The notes: a model not told the origin generated them from the letters alone. DNA of 64,000 nucleotides from Mesorhizobium sp. M1D.F.Ca.ET.043.01.1.1 (GCF_003952385.1 NZ_CP034444.1:6027001-6091000), one strand, 5' to 3'; positions 44,918-54,726 are shown, numbered from the stretch's first letter. Numbers and translations: made by a program.

Positions 44918-45868
44918 TCAGTAACCCAGTTCGAGGTCGATCCTGTTGGACAGAGGCTCGCCTCTTGCGACTTGACCGCAGAGATCGGCGGCCTGGTCGA
45001 TCCCAGAATCCACCCAGAAGCTCGCGACATGAGGTGTGATGGTCACCTTGGGATGATTCCACAGTGGCGACGAGGCTTCCAGCGGTTCATGCTGAAACAC
45101 GTCAAGGCAAGCACCGGAAAGCTGATTTTCGTCGAGAGCGCGGATCAGATCGGCTTCGTTGACATGCGCCCCCCTGGCGACATTCACGAGATAGGCACCT
45201 CGCTTCATATTTCCAAAGGCACTGGAGTTCAGTAGCCCACGAGTGTCACCTGTCAGGGGAAGTGAACAGATAATGTAGTCCCGCCCTATGAGTGCCTCCG
45301 CAAGCTGGGCACGGCCGAAGTAGCTCTGTATGCCAAGGAGTGTCTTCTGCTGACGAGACCAGACGGCAGTGTCGTAGCCCAGTTCCGCAAACAGCTTTGC
45401 GGCCCAGCCACCGATCCGGCCCGCACCCAACACAACAATTCTTGTCTCGGAGATCTTCCGCGGCGCGATCGGATGCCAAACCTTGCTGGCTTGCTGCCTC
45501 ACGTACTCTGCAACATGGCGTTGCTGGCAAAGAACGCGAAGGACGATGTACTGCGCCACTTCCGAGGCCTGTTCACGCGTTGCGAGCCTGATGAGCGCAA
45601 CACTCTTGGGAAAGCTTTGGAGATCAATGCCGTCGACACCCGCCCCCAGATAGAGCACGGCGCGCAGCCCTGTCATCGCGTCGAAAAAACCGGAATCGGC
45701 ACCCTTGTCGATCAGCACGATATCGATGTCACCTTTATTCCCGACATCCGGCCAAAGCCTGAACTCGAGCTGCGGCACACGATTCTTTAGCTCAGCAGCC
45801 CACACGTCGGCGTCGATGTAGTCGGGATACTCATTGACCATCAGCACGGTAATTGGTTGGCCGGACAC
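44918..45868 (-). CDS. D-2-hydroxyacid dehydrogenase (glyoxylate/hydroxypyruvate reductase A-like)
   Basis: The 316-aa NAD(P)-dependent dehydrogenase has the Rossmann motif VVLGAGRIGGWAAKLFAELGYD, the catalytic Arg region LVNVARGAHVNEADLIRALDENQLSGACLDVFQHEPL and the catalytic His in TITPHVASFW. It fits the GhrA group, which reduces glyoxylate or hydroxypyruvate. Its base composition is less GC-rich than the neighbours, with more codons ending in A or T, and it lies next to a tRNA gene, so a recent arrival is possible. ATG 45868 is the natural start. No operon partner. Confidence 0.87.
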   Translation of the reverse strand: MSGQPITVLMVNEYPDYIDADVWAAELKNRVPQLEFRLWPDVGNKGDIDIVLIDKGADSGFFDAMTGLRAVLYLGAGVDGIDLQSFPKSVALIRLATREQASEVAQYIVLRVLCQQRHVAEYVRQQASKVWHPIAPRKISETRIVVLGAGRIGGWAAKLFAELGYDTAVWSRQQKTLLGIQSYFGRAQLAEALIGRDYIICSLPLTGDTRGLLNSSAFGNMKRGAYLVNVARGAHVNEADLIRALDENQLSGACLDVFQHEPLEASSPLWNHPKVTITPHVASFWVDSGIDQAADLCGQVARGEPLSNRIDLELGY

Positions 45869-46146
45869 TTCGCACCTCCAAGCAGAGGCAATGATCGGAT
45901 GCGTATTCCCTCACAGTAGCACACCGGCCTTCAGTCGCCGATCCCGATCGATATCTTGCGCGCTGCCACGAAGCATCGACGGAATGCCGGGCGGGACGCG
46001 TCCGACACCGGGCAGCGCGTTTCTTCGAGCAGGAGCCAAAAACCCGCGTGAAGCCGGTTGCGGCCATCCCGGAGATTCTTCAGGCTGCCACCTGGGCCCG
46101 GACCCGGTTCGGTTGCCCGATCACCGGACCTGGCCATCCAACGGAT

Positions 46147-47172
46147 TTATTTTTCCGAAACACCGGCCTCGGCGAAGCTCGCCATCCTTGCGTGGCATTC
46201 GAGCGCCGAGCGCACGATGTTGATGGCAAGGCAGGCGCCGGAGCCTTCGCCGAGGCGCATGCCGAGATCGAGCAGCGGCGGCAGGCCGAGCGCTTCGAGC
46301 AGGCGGCGGTGGCCGGCTTCGGCCGAGACGTGGGCGGCGATGGTGTGGGCCAGCCCGGTCGGGTGCAATCTTGCCAGCGGCGCTGCGGCGGCGGTGCAGA
46401 CGAAGCCGTCGAGCAGCACCGGCACGTTGTTCTTGCGCGCGGCAAGCGCGGCGCCGAAGATCGCGGCGAGCTCGCGTCCGCCAAGCGCCGCGGCGATCTT
46501 CAGCGGGTCCGATAGCGAATCGGCATGGCGCTTTATGCCCGCCTCGATGGCCACGACCTTGCGCCGCAGACCGGCGTCGTCGACGCCGGTGCCACGGCCG
46601 GTCCATTTTTCCGCGCCGCCGCCGAAGAGGGCCGTCGAGATGGCCGCGGCCGGCGTGGTGTTGCCGATACCCATCTCGCCGAAGCACACGAGGTCGAGGT
46701 CTTCGGTCACGGCATCATAGCCGGCCGAGACCGCGGCGAGGAAGGTCTGCTCGTCCATGGCCGGCGTTATCGTGAAATCGCCGGTCGGGTGGTCGAGGTC
46801 GAGCGGGATGACATCGAGCTTTGCACCGGCAACGCGGGCAAGCTGGTTGATGGCGGCACCCCCGCCGGCGAAATTCGCCACCATCTGGACGGTGACCTCC
46901 GACGGATAGGCCGACACGCCCTGCGCGGTGACACCGTGATTGCCGGCGAAGACGAAGACTTTCACCGCGTCGAGCTTCGGCATGTCGCGGCCCTGCCAGC
47001 GGCCCAGCCAGGCAGCGATCGTTTCAAGACGGCCGAGGCTGCCCGGGGGCTTGGTCAAAGTGTCCTGGCGCCTGGCGACCGCAGCGGCGGCAGTATCGCT
47101 GCCCGCGGGGAGATCGAGGCAGGCGGCGCGAAGGTCTTCGAGCGATTTGAAGGACGTTGACTGGGGGGACAT
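46147..47172 (-). CDS. cobT: nicotinate-nucleotide-dimethylbenzimidazole phosphoribosyltransferase
   Basis: The 341-aa enzyme activates the lower ligand of B12 by making alpha-ribazole phosphate from dimethylbenzimidazole and nicotinate mononucleotide. Signatures are the N-terminal TKPPGSLGRLE, FAGNHGVTAQGVSAYP, FGEMGIGNTTPAAAI (with Glu) and the closing GLPPLLDLGMRLGEGSGACLAINIVR. It is the last gene of the operon, 24 bp after cobV. Name note: CobT here is the transferase (CobU of Pseudomonas), not the chelatase subunit. Confidence 0.95.
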   Translation of the reverse strand: MSPQSTSFKSLEDLRAACLDLPAGSDTAAAAVARRQDTLTKPPGSLGRLETIAAWLGRWQGRDMPKLDAVKVFVFAGNHGVTAQGVSAYPSEVTVQMVANFAGGGAAINQLARVAGAKLDVIPLDLDHPTGDFTITPAMDEQTFLAAVSAGYDAVTEDLDLVCFGEMGIGNTTPAAAISTALFGGGAEKWTGRGTGVDDAGLRRKVVAIEAGIKRHADSLSDPLKIAAALGGRELAAIFGAALAARKNNVPVLLDGFVCTAAAAPLARLHPTGLAHTIAAHVSAEAGHRRLLEALGLPPLLDLGMRLGEGSGACLAINIVRSALECHARMASFAEAGVSEK

Positions 47173-47196
47173 GGGGGCAAGGTCTCCGAAAGAGAA

Positions 47197-47964
47197 TCAG
47201 GAAAGGCAAACGGAAGCGGCAAGCAGCACTGCGATCTCGCCGAGCTGCTGCAGCGCGCCGATCGTGTCGCCGGTCTGACCGCCGATCTGGCTGAGGCATA
47301 GCGAGCGGAACGCGGCGAATAAGAAGCCGAGCAGGATGAGCGCGGCAATGGCGCCGCCAAGGCCGAGCGCCAGCAGCGCCACGGCGCCGAGCGCTGCCCC
47401 GAAGGCGGCTGTCTCGAAGGCTACGGTGCCGGCATTCGCCGACAGGCCGTCGGCGCGAGCCGGCGGCAGCAGATGCATGAAGGCGCCGAACAGGCCGCGC
47501 GAGGCGGCATGTGCCGCCAAAAGCGCCAGGAAGACATGACCTGGGCCGGCCAGTTCCGACAACGCGCTCCAGCGGATGAGCAGCGAGACGCCGATCGCTG
47601 CCGCGCCATAGGCGCCGATGCGGCTGTCGCGCATGATCTCCAGTTTCCTTTCGCGGGTCCGGCCGCCGCCGAAGCCATCGGCGATGTCGGAGAGGCCGTC
47701 CTCGTGCAGGCAGCCGGTGGCGAGCATCGTCGCGGCCAGCGCGAGCGCCGAGGCCGGACCGGCGGCAAGGCCGACGCTGGCGACGATGGTATAGACGAGC
47801 GCTCCGATGACGGCGACGGCGAGACCGGCGAAGGGCGCGGCCCAGATGGCGTCGGCAAGGCCGCGGCCGCCGAAATCGCTCGATGGCAGCCTCAGCCTCG
47901 TGAAGAAGACAAGGCTCAGGCCGATATCGTCGAGCAACTGGCGAGGCTCGGAAAGGCCGCTCAT
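47197..47964 (-). CDS. cobS: adenosylcobinamide-GDP ribazoletransferase
   Basis: The 255-aa inner-membrane protein (CobS of enterics, CobV in the Pseudomonas scheme) joins GDP-cobinamide and ribazole phosphate to complete cobalamin. It has about six hydrophobic segments and the family motif ATGCLHEDGLSDIADGFGGGRTRERKLEIMRDSRIGAYG with the Asp-rich metal site. It overlaps cobB by 4 bp and is followed by cobT, so the two last steps are adjacent. Confidence 0.95.
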   Translation of the reverse strand: MSGLSEPRQLLDDIGLSLVFFTRLRLPSSDFGGRGLADAIWAAPFAGLAVAVIGALVYTIVASVGLAAGPASALALAATMLATGCLHEDGLSDIADGFGGGRTRERKLEIMRDSRIGAYGAAAIGVSLLIRWSALSELAGPGHVFLALLAAHAASRGLFGAFMHLLPPARADGLSANAGTVAFETAAFGAALGAVALLALGLGGAIAALILLGFLFAAFRSLCLSQIGGQTGDTIGALQQLGEIAVLLAASVCLS

Positions 47965-49277
47965 CCGCCCCTCGCAATGGCGTGGAAGAAGGTGCCGCTG
48001 ACATGGCCGCGCCGGTAGCCCGAGGCGCCCAACGGATTGCCCTGGCCGTCGGCGAGGTCGGCCAGCGGCTCGTCATTGCCGGTGGCGGTCATCTGGGCAT
48101 AGTGGAACTCGTGGCCGCGGATCAGCGTGCCTTCGACGCCGAGCGGGCAGGCGGAGCGCAGCCGCGCCTCGCGGTAACCGAGATTCATCTTGCGCCTGGC
48201 GAAGCTGGTGGAATGGCCGAGCAGGCCAAGCATTTGGTGGCTCTCGCCATCCGCGTCTTCCAGTGCCTCTCCCAGCACCATGAAGCCGCCGCACTCGCCA
48301 TGCACGGGCTTCGTCGCGGCGAAGCGAGCCATTCCCTCGCGGAATTTCATCGCTGCCGCGAGCCTGGCGGCGTGCAATTCGGGATAGCCGCCAGGCAGCC
48401 AGCAGACATCGCAGTCTTCGGCCGGCGCCTCATCGGCAAGCGGCGAGAACGGGACGATCTCGGCGCCGGCCTTGCGCCAGTGCGTGATGACATGCGGGTA
48501 GAGGAAGGTGAAGGCAGCGTCTTCGGCCAGCGCGATGCGCTGTCCGGGCGGCTGCAACGCGTCGCCAAAGTCGCCAGTCACAGGTTCCAGCGGTGTCGTC
48601 AGCTTCAGGATTGCGTCGATGTCGAGCGACTTCTCGACCATGTCGGCCAGCCGGTCGAGATGCGCCATCAGGTTTTCATATTCGCCAGCCTGGACAAGGC
48701 CAAGATGCCGCTCCGGCAGGTTGAGCGTGGGATCGCGCATGATGGCGCCGACCACCGGCAGGCCGATCGCCTCGATGGCGTCGCCCGACAATCGCCGGTG
48801 GCGCTCGCTGCCGAGGCGGTTGAGCACGACGCCGGCCATGCGCACGTCCGGATCGTAGGTGGCAAAACCCTTGGCGACGGCCGCGGCCGTGGTCGACTGT
48901 CCCGAAACGTCGAGCACCAAGAGCACCGGCAGGCCGTAGAGCCGGGCAAGATCGGCTGCGGAGCCCGATCGTCCCTCCGGCGCGGGAATGCCGTCGAACA
49001 GGCCCATCGCGCTTTCCAGGATGACGTATTCGGCGTCGTCCGCCGCCTGCGCGGCCAGTGCGTTGAGCAGGGAAGGCGACATCGCCCAACTGTCGAGGTT
49101 GACGCCGGACAGGCCCGTGGCGGCCGCGTGGAAGCCGGGGTCGATATAGTCCGGTCCGGATTTCGCTCCGCGCACCTTCAACCCGCGCCGGGCAAGCGCG
49201 CGCAGCAGGCCGATGGTGACGCTGGTCTTGCCCGAGCCGGAGCGCGGTGCGCCGATGATGATCGCCCGCGCCGTCAC
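47961..49277 (-). CDS. cobB: cobyrinate a,c-diamide synthase
   Basis: The 438-aa amidotransferase adds amide groups to the a and c side chains of hydrogenobyrinate, using ATP and glutamine. It has an N-terminal dethiobiotin-synthetase-like ATPase domain (P-loop GAPRSGSGKTS near residue 10; KSGPDYIDPGFHAAATG) and a C-terminal class I glutaminase domain with the nucleophile Cys in HGECGGFMVLG and a late His (RGHEFHYAQM). It overlaps cobA and cobS by 4 bp each. Confidence 0.95.
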   Translation of the reverse strand: MTARAIIIGAPRSGSGKTSVTIGLLRALARRGLKVRGAKSGPDYIDPGFHAAATGLSGVNLDSWAMSPSLLNALAAQAADDAEYVILESAMGLFDGIPAPEGRSGSAADLARLYGLPVLLVLDVSGQSTTAAAVAKGFATYDPDVRMAGVVLNRLGSERHRRLSGDAIEAIGLPVVGAIMRDPTLNLPERHLGLVQAGEYENLMAHLDRLADMVEKSLDIDAILKLTTPLEPVTGDFGDALQPPGQRIALAEDAAFTFLYPHVITHWRKAGAEIVPFSPLADEAPAEDCDVCWLPGGYPELHAARLAAAMKFREGMARFAATKPVHGECGGFMVLGEALEDADGESHQMLGLLGHSTSFARRKMNLGYREARLRSACPLGVEGTLIRGHEFHYAQMTATGNDEPLADLADGQGNPLGASGYRRGHVSGTFFHAIARGG

Positions 49278-50089
49278 GTGCCGCCCGCCAGTGCCGCCCG
49301 CATGGCGACGATGCCGCCGACGACGATCAGCGCCGGCGAGGCGAGCCCGGCGGCCGCGGCCTCGTCGGCGATTGTCGCGAGCGTGGCGACGACGATGCGC
49401 TCCTGCGGCGTGGTCGCGGCGACGATCACGGCCGCCGGCGTCGACGGCGCCAGGCCGCCGCTGAGCAGCTTTGCCGCTATCACCGGCAGGTTGGCCATGC
49501 CCATATAGACGACAACCGGCTGGCCGGTGCGGGCGACCGCAGCCCAGTCGAGATCATCATCAGTGCCCGCGGCATGGCCGGTGGCGAGGATGACCGCCTT
49601 GTTGATGCCGCGCATGGTGGCGGGGATGCCGGTGGCGGCCAAGGCACTCAGACCGGAGGTGAGGCCGGAGAGAACGCGGAACGGAACGTTTTCGTGCGCA
49701 AGCGCCAAGGCTTCTTCGCCGCCCCGGCCGAAGATATACGGGTCGCCGCCTTTGAGCCGCACGACACGGCGGCCCTCGCGCGCCAGCCGCACAAGCAGAG
49801 CGTTGATGTCGTCCTGCTTCATCGACGGCTGTCCGCCGCGCTTTCCGGCGTAGAAAAGCTCGGCGCCGTCGGCGACCGCGACGACATCCGGCGAAACCAG
49901 CGCGTCATAGACCAGCGCATCGCACTGCCCGAGCGCCGCCAGCACCTCCAGCGTCAGGCAGCCGGGATCGCCCGGGCCGGCGCCGGCCAGCCAGACATGA
50001 CCGGGCTCGAGCGTGCGCGGCTTGAAGTTCAGCCGCGCCAGCGCCTGATCCACCGTGGCCTGTCCGTTTCTGTTGGCGATGCCGTTCAC
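49274..50089 (-). CDS. cobA: uroporphyrinogen-III C-methyltransferase (GTG start)
   Basis: The 271-aa SAM-dependent enzyme methylates uroporphyrinogen III at C2 and C7 to give precorrin-2, the first committed step towards B12 and siroheme. Signatures are [40 protein letters not shown] and the late [19 protein letters not shown]. The start GTG at 50089 overlaps the TGA of cobM (GTGA). It lacks the CysG dehydrogenase part, so it is the single-function form. Confidence 0.94.
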   Translation of the reverse strand: MNGIANRNGQATVDQALARLNFKPRTLEPGHVWLAGAGPGDPGCLTLEVLAALGQCDALVYDALVSPDVVAVADGAELFYAGKRGGQPSMKQDDINALLVRLAREGRRVVRLKGGDPYIFGRGGEEALALAHENVPFRVLSGLTSGLSALAATGIPATMRGINKAVILATGHAAGTDDDLDWAAVARTGQPVVVYMGMANLPVIAAKLLSGGLAPSTPAAVIVAATTPQERIVVATLATIADEAAAAGLASPALIVVGGIVAMRAALAGGT

Positions 50090-50850
50090 AATCCGTCCCG
50101 TCCGCGAAAACGCCGCTGGTAGTGGGCGTCGTAGAGTGAGCTTTCGCCGAAATCCTGCGCGGCCAAGGCGCTGCCGACGAAGATGATCGCCGTGCGCTCC
50201 ATCGGGTTTTCCGCAAGCTGCGCTTCGATGGTGCCCAGCGTGCCGGTCAGGATGCGCTCGTCCGGCCAAGAGGCGCGGAAGACGACCGCTACAGGGCATT
50301 CGGCGCCGTAGAGGGGCGTCAGTTCGGCAACGACGCGGTCGATGGCATGGATGGCAAGGTGAACGGCAAGCGTGGCGCCGGTGCGGCCGAAGCCGGCCAG
50401 CGTTTCGCCCGGCGGCATCTTCGAGGCGCGACCGGAGACGCGGGTCAGCACCAGGCTTTGAGCGAGCTCGGGGATGGTGAGCTCGCGGCGAAGCGCTGCC
50501 GCTGCCGCCGCAAAGGACGGCACGCCCGGCGTCAGCGTGTAGGGGATGTCGTGTTTCCCCAGGCGCCTGATCTGCTCTGCCACCGCGCTCCAGACCGAAA
50601 GGTCGCCGGAATGCAGCCGCGCGACGTCCTGGCCGGCCTTGTGGGCGGCGACATATTCGGCCTCGATCTCGTCGAGCGACATCGGCGCGGTGTCGATGAG
50701 CTTGGTTCCCGGCGCGCAATGTTCGAGCAGTTCCGGCGCGACGATCGAGCCGGCATAGAGACAGACTGGGCAAGATGCGAGCAGGCGGCTGCCGCGCAAG
50801 GTGATGAGGTCAGCCGCGCCCGGGCCGGCGCCGATGAAATGGACGGTCAT
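50086..50850 (-). CDS. cobM: precorrin-4 C11-methyltransferase
   Basis: The 254-aa SAM-dependent methyltransferase acts at C11 of precorrin-4 to give precorrin-5. Signatures are [22 protein letters not shown] at the N-terminus, [31 protein letters not shown] and [19 protein letters not shown]. It overlaps cobE and cobA by 4 bp, in keeping with the tightly packed operon. Confidence 0.95.
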   Translation of the reverse strand: MTVHFIGAGPGAADLITLRGSRLLASCPVCLYAGSIVAPELLEHCAPGTKLIDTAPMSLDEIEAEYVAAHKAGQDVARLHSGDLSVWSAVAEQIRRLGKHDIPYTLTPGVPSFAAAAAALRRELTIPELAQSLVLTRVSGRASKMPPGETLAGFGRTGATLAVHLAIHAIDRVVAELTPLYGAECPVAVVFRASWPDERILTGTLGTIEAQLAENPMERTAIIFVGSALAAQDFGESSLYDAHYQRRFRGRDGL

Positions 50851-51233
50851 TCGGCACCTCCGCCAAGCGCTATGGCGCAGGTCACCGGGCCGAGCACCGT
50901 GCGCGGCCCGAGCAGTTTTGCGTCCTTGCCTGCCGCGGCCAGGGCCGACGCTTCCGAAACCGACGGTATGCCGGCATGCGCTTGCGACAATTCGGATCGG
51001 CTGATCGTGCCGGAGGCGGCGACCTGCAGCGCGTCGTCGGTGACGACGATCACCGGCAGCGCAAGATCACGACCTGCGAGGAAGATCGCTTCCTCGTCGC
51101 GCTTGATTTCGCCGGTCGCCAGCGCCGAAAGCGCGGTCATCGCCAGCCCATGCGCTTCGAGCGCGGTTTCGATCGCGGCGCGCACATCGCGCGGTGTCAC
51201 GCCTTTCCGGCTGCCGATGCCCGCGATCATCAT
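50847..51233 (-). CDS. cobE: cobalamin biosynthesis protein CobE (CbiG C-terminal-like)
   Basis: The 128-aa protein matches the C-terminal domain of Cbi[31 protein letters not shown], then [27 protein letters not shown], and the closing [18 protein letters not shown]. CobE is required for efficient B12 synthesis in Pseudomonas but its step is not settled. The ATG at 51233 overlaps the TGA of cobL (ATGA). Although the frame remains open upstream inside cobL, the family begins here. Confidence 0.9.
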   Translation of the reverse strand: MMIAGIGSRKGVTPRDVRAAIETALEAHGLAMTALSALATGEIKRDEEAIFLAGRDLALPVIVVTDDALQVAASGTISRSELSQAHAGIPSVSEASALAAAGKDAKLLGPRTVLGPVTCAIALGGGAE

Positions 51234-52471
51234 GGCTTTACCCAGCTCCACTGAATGACAGGCATCGCCGGACGCCAGGCCTGCATGGACCCGACCGGGG
51301 CCGCGCGCGAAATCGCGATGCGGGTGAGGTCGCCGCCGCGCCGGTTGCACTGGTCGAGCAGCAGTGCCTCCATCTCCAGCGTCACCGCGTTGGCAACCAG
51401 CCGGCCGCCGGGACGCAGGACCTTGATCGCCTTGTCCAGCACGCCGGCATCGCTGCCGCCGCCGCCGATGAAGATCGCGTCCGGCGTCTCCAGCTTGGCT
51501 AGCGCCTTCGGCGCCGAGCCTTCGATCACGGCAAGGCCAGGCACGCCGCAATGCGCGGCGTTGCGGTGGATGCGGGCGGCGCGCTCGCTGTCGGCTTCGA
51601 TGGCAATCGCCCGCATCGACGGGTGGGCCAGCATCCACTCGATGCCGATCGAGCCGGAACCGGCGCCGACGTCCCACAGCAATTCGCCGCGTCTCGGCGC
51701 CAGCGCCGAGAGCGTGATGGCGCGGATCTCGCGCTTGGTGATCTGGCCGTCATGCTCGAACAGATGATCGGCAAGGCCGACGGTCAAAGGCAGGACGCGC
51801 GCATCCGGCGTCTGCTCAATTTCCAGCGCCAGCACGTTGAGCGGGTTGATGTCTTTGAGATCGAAGCTGTCGGCGCGGGCGGCGCGGCGCGTTTCGTCGG
51901 GACCGCCGAGCGCCTCGAGGATGGTCAATCGCGAAGGGCCGAAGCCGAGTTCGTCGAGCAGTCCGGCGATGGCGGCCGGGGCGTCACCGTCGGATGTCAG
52001 CGCCAGGATGCGCGTGCCGGGATGCAGCAACGGCCGGATCAGGTCGACCGAATGGCCGTGCAGCGAAATGGTTTCGATCTCCGGCAAGGCCCAGCCCAGC
52101 CGGGATGCGGCCAGCGAGAGCGACGACGGCGCCGGCAGGACGATCATCTCATCCGCCTTGACCTTGCGCGCCAGCGTGACGCCGACACCGTGGAAGAACG
52201 GGTCGCCGGAGGCTAGCACGCAGACATTCTTGTCTTTCAGCGCCAGCACGTCATGCATCTCGGCGTCGAACGGCGTCGGCCATTGCTGGATTTCGCCTTT
52301 GACCAAGGACGCGACCAGCGCGAGATGCCGCCTGCCGCCGAAGATGACTTCGGCCTCGCCGATCCGGCGCTTGGCCTCATCGCCGAGACCCGCTACACCG
52401 TCCTCGCCGATGCCGACGATGGTCAGCCATTTTTGGCTGAGCGTGGCGCCGCGCGGACCCTTAGCAGGCAT
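51230..52471 (-). CDS. cobL: precorrin-6Y C5,15-methyltransferase (decarboxylating)
   Basis: The 413-aa protein fuses CbiE (N-terminal methyltransferase, WLTIVGIGEDGVAGL ... VLASGDPFFHGVG) and CbiT (C-terminal methyltransferase, ITKREIRAITLSALAPRRGELLWDVGAGSGSIGIEWM), which methylate C5 and C15 and decarboxylate C12 acetate. The ATG at 52471 overlaps by two bases the cobK start on the other strand. Because cobK lies between it and cobJ, its transcript must come either through cobK antisense or from a promoter inside cobK. Confidence 0.93.
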   Translation of the reverse strand: MPAKGPRGATLSQKWLTIVGIGEDGVAGLGDEAKRRIGEAEVIFGGRRHLALVASLVKGEIQQWPTPFDAEMHDVLALKDKNVCVLASGDPFFHGVGVTLARKVKADEMIVLPAPSSLSLAASRLGWALPEIETISLHGHSVDLIRPLLHPGTRILALTSDGDAPAAIAGLLDELGFGPSRLTILEALGGPDETRRAARADSFDLKDINPLNVLALEIEQTPDARVLPLTVGLADHLFEHDGQITKREIRAITLSALAPRRGELLWDVGAGSGSIGIEWMLAHPSMRAIAIEADSERAARIHRNAAHCGVPGLAVIEGSAPKALAKLETPDAIFIGGGGSDAGVLDKAIKVLRPGGRLVANAVTLEMEALLLDQCNRRGGDLTRIAISRAAPVGSMQAWRPAMPVIQWSWVKP

Positions 52472-53240
52472 GATGACCCACCGTATTTTGATCCTCGCCG
52501 GCACAACGGAGGCCCGGCAATTGGCGGGCAAGCTGGCGCGTCGCGAGGATTTTTCCGTCACGCTGTCGCTGGCCGGCCGTACCGAAAGTCCGGTCGCGCA
52601 AGGTGTGCCCGTGCGTACCGGCGGCTTCGGCGGCGCGGAGGGATTGGCGACCCATCTCCGCCAAGAACGCATCCACCTGCTGGTCGACGCCACGCATCCT
52701 TACGCGGCGCGCATCTCGGCCAACGCCGCGGAAGCGGCAAGGCAATCCGGCGTGCCGATCCTTGCGCTGCGGCGTCCCGGCTGGGAGCCTGTCGCGGGTG
52801 ATCGCTGGACGGTGGTCGACAATGTCCCGCAAGCGGCGAGGGCTCTCGGCACGCCACCGCGTCGCGTTTTCCTCGCGATCGGCCGACAGGAGGGACGCGC
52901 CTTCGAAGTCGCCCCGCAGCACCGTTATCTGATCCGCAGTGTCGATCCGGTCGAGCCGAGGCTTGCGGTGCCCGATGCGCTCTACTTGTTGGCGCGCGGA
53001 CCATTCCCCGAAGCTGACGAACGGGTGCTGCTCGAAAAATACCGCATCGATGCCGTCGTCTCGAAGGACAGCGGCGGCGAGGCGACCTATGGCAAGATAG
53101 CAGCGGCGCGGTCGCTCGGCATCGAGGTGATCATGGTCCACCGGCCGCCGCTGCCGGACGTTCCCTCGGCTGAAACCGTCGATCAGCTGGCGGCTAGAGT
53201 CGATCATCTTTTCGAGCCCGTTGCCGATCGCGGCGTGTAG
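52470..53240 (+). CDS. cobK: precorrin-6A reductase
   Basis: The 256-aa NADPH-dependent enzyme reduces precorrin-6A to 6B. Signatures are ILILAGTTEARQLAGKLA at the N-terminus, LLVDATHPYAARISANAAEAA, FLAIGRQEGRAF and AVVSKDSGGEATYGKIAAARSLGIEVIMVHRPP near the end. It is the only plus-strand gene in the cob cluster. Its start codon shares the CATG at 52469-52472 with cobL's, and its 3' end overlaps that of cobJ by 37 bp, so there is no free DNA on either side. A second ATG at 52473 is possible. Confidence 0.94.
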   Translation: MMTHRILILAGTTEARQLAGKLARREDFSVTLSLAGRTESPVAQGVPVRTGGFGGAEGLATHLRQERIHLLVDATHPYAARISANAAEAARQSGVPILALRRPGWEPVAGDRWTVVDNVPQAARALGTPPRRVFLAIGRQEGRAFEVAPQHRYLIRSVDPVEPRLAVPDALYLLARGPFPEADERVLLEKYRIDAVVSKDSGGEATYGKIAAARSLGIEVIMVHRPPLPDVPSAETVDQLAARVDHLFEPVADRGV

Positions 53241-53971
53241 ACCAGCGCGGGCCGCTCGCCGCGCTTGATGATCCGGGTCTCGGGCGAGCCGATGATGATG
53301 CAGGTCGCCATGTCGGCTTTTTCCGCATCGGCATCCGCTAGAAGGTAGACCTCGATCCGCTCGTCCGGCCGGCCGGCGGCGCGGCCGAAGATCACCGGCG
53401 TGGTGCCGGGCAGGATCGCCTTGAGGCATTCGAAGGCGCGGGCGAGCTGCCACGGGCGGGCCTTGCTGATTGGGTTGTAGAGCGCGATGACGAAGCCGGC
53501 GCCGGCAGCCGCCAGCAACCGCAGCTCGATCAGCTCCCACGGCTTCAGATTGTCGGAGAGCGAGATGGCGCAGAAGTCATGACCGAGCGGCGCGCCGATG
53601 CGGGCGGCGACCGCGAGCATGGCCGTCACGCCTGGAATGACCGAAATATCGATGGCGCGCCATTCGGCCGGACCGGCTTCGATCGCCTCGCAGACGGCCG
53701 CCGCCATGGCGAAAACGCCGGGGTCGCCCCCGGACACGACGGCGACGTTATGGCCCTCGGCTGCCTTGGCCAGCGCCTCGTTCGAGCGGGCAAGCTCCTC
53801 GCGGTTGTCGGAGGCGATGCGGGTCTGATCGTCCCTCAGCTCGAGCCGGTCGAGATAGGGCTTGTAACCATAGAAGAAGGAAGCCTCGGCCACGGCGCGG
53901 CTCGCCTGCGGCGTGACCTGATCGGCATTGCCGGGGCCGAGACCGATGACGGTGAGGCGGCGGCCGCTCAT
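53204..53971 (-). CDS. cobJ: precorrin-3B C17-methyltransferase
   Basis: The 255-aa methyltransferase methylates C17 and contracts the ring of precorrin-3B to form precorrin-4. Signatures are LTVIGLGPGNADQVTPQASRAV, VAVVSGGDPGVFAMAAAVCEAIE, PGVTAMLAVAARIGAPLGHDFCAISLSDNLKPWE, and ALYNPISKARPWQLARAF. It overlaps cobI by 4 bp at its 5' end and converges on cobK, overlapping its 3' end. Confidence 0.95.
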   Translation of the reverse strand: MSGRRLTVIGLGPGNADQVTPQASRAVAEASFFYGYKPYLDRLELRDDQTRIASDNREELARSNEALAKAAEGHNVAVVSGGDPGVFAMAAAVCEAIEAGPAEWRAIDISVIPGVTAMLAVAARIGAPLGHDFCAISLSDNLKPWELIELRLLAAAGAGFVIALYNPISKARPWQLARAFECLKAILPGTTPVIFGRAAGRPDERIEVYLLADADAEKADMATCIIIGSPETRIIKRGERPALVYTPRSATGSKR

Positions 53972-54726
53972 GGCTTTGCTCCGGGGGCTCCGGGACGGGC
54001 CGACCAGCCGGCGACCAGCACGATGGCGAAATAGGGCGCCTTGTCGTCGTGCTTTTCGGCGAGCCGCATCGAGACGCTGCCCGGCATGGTGCCGCGCTCG
54101 ACATAGACCGCCTTGGCCAGCTTGCCGGCCGCTTCCAGCGCGCGGCGGATCTTCGGCAGGTTGCGGCCGACCTTCATGATGACCGCGGCATCGGTGTCGG
54201 CCAGCCGCCGCGTCAGTTCGAACTCGCTCATCGTGCCGGGCAGCACGGTGAGCACGTCGTCGCCCTGGACGATCGGCAGGCCGGTCGCAGACCAGCAGCC
54301 GGACATGGCGGTGATGCCGGGAATGACCTCGGTCGGGAACCGATGCGCCAGTCGGACATGCAGGTGCATGTAGGAGCCGTAGAACAGCGGATCGCCTTCC
54401 GACAGTACCGCCACCATCCTGCCGTCGCTGAGGTGCTCGGCAACCTGCTCGGCCGACCGTTCGTAGAAATCGGCGATCTGCGAGCGGTAGTCGTCGTGGT
54501 CCTTGTCGATCTCGGTCGTCACCGGATAGAGCAGCGGCAGCTCGATCATGTCCGGCCGGAAGCGGGCCTCGACGATGGCGCGCGCGTTGCTGTTGTTGCC
54601 GCGCTTGGCGAAATAGGCGATGACGTCGGCCTCGGCCAGCGCGCGCGCCGCCTTCAGCGTCAACAGTTCCGGATCGCCGGGACCGGTGCCGACTCCGACA
54701 AGACGGCCTTTTACAATCGCGTTCAC
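53968..54726 (-). CDS. cobI: precorrin-2 C20-methyltransferase
   Basis: The 252-aa methyltransferase makes precorrin-3A by methylating C20. Signatures are LVGVGTGPGDPELLTLKAARAL, VAVLSEGDPLFYGSYMHLHVRL, and PGITAMSGCWSATGLPIVQGDDVLTVLPGT. It overlaps cobH and cobJ by 4 bp each. Confidence 0.95.
   Translation of the reverse strand: MNAIVKGRLVGVGTGPGDPELLTLKAARALAEADVIAYFAKRGNNSNARAIVEARFRPDMIELPLLYPVTTEIDKDHDDYRSQIADFYERSAEQVAEHLSDGRMVAVLSEGDPLFYGSYMHLHVRLAHRFPTEVIPGITAMSGCWSATGLPIVQGDDVLTVLPGTMSEFELTRRLADTDAAVIMKVGRNLPKIRRALEAAGKLAKAVYVERGTMPGSVSMRLAEKHDDKAPYFAIVLVAGWSARPGAPGAKP

Noticed and set aside
45869..46146. possible gene remnant between the dehydrogenase and cobT
   Set aside because: All frames give short Arg/Pro-rich peptides without a recognisable motif, so I could not support a pseudogene call.
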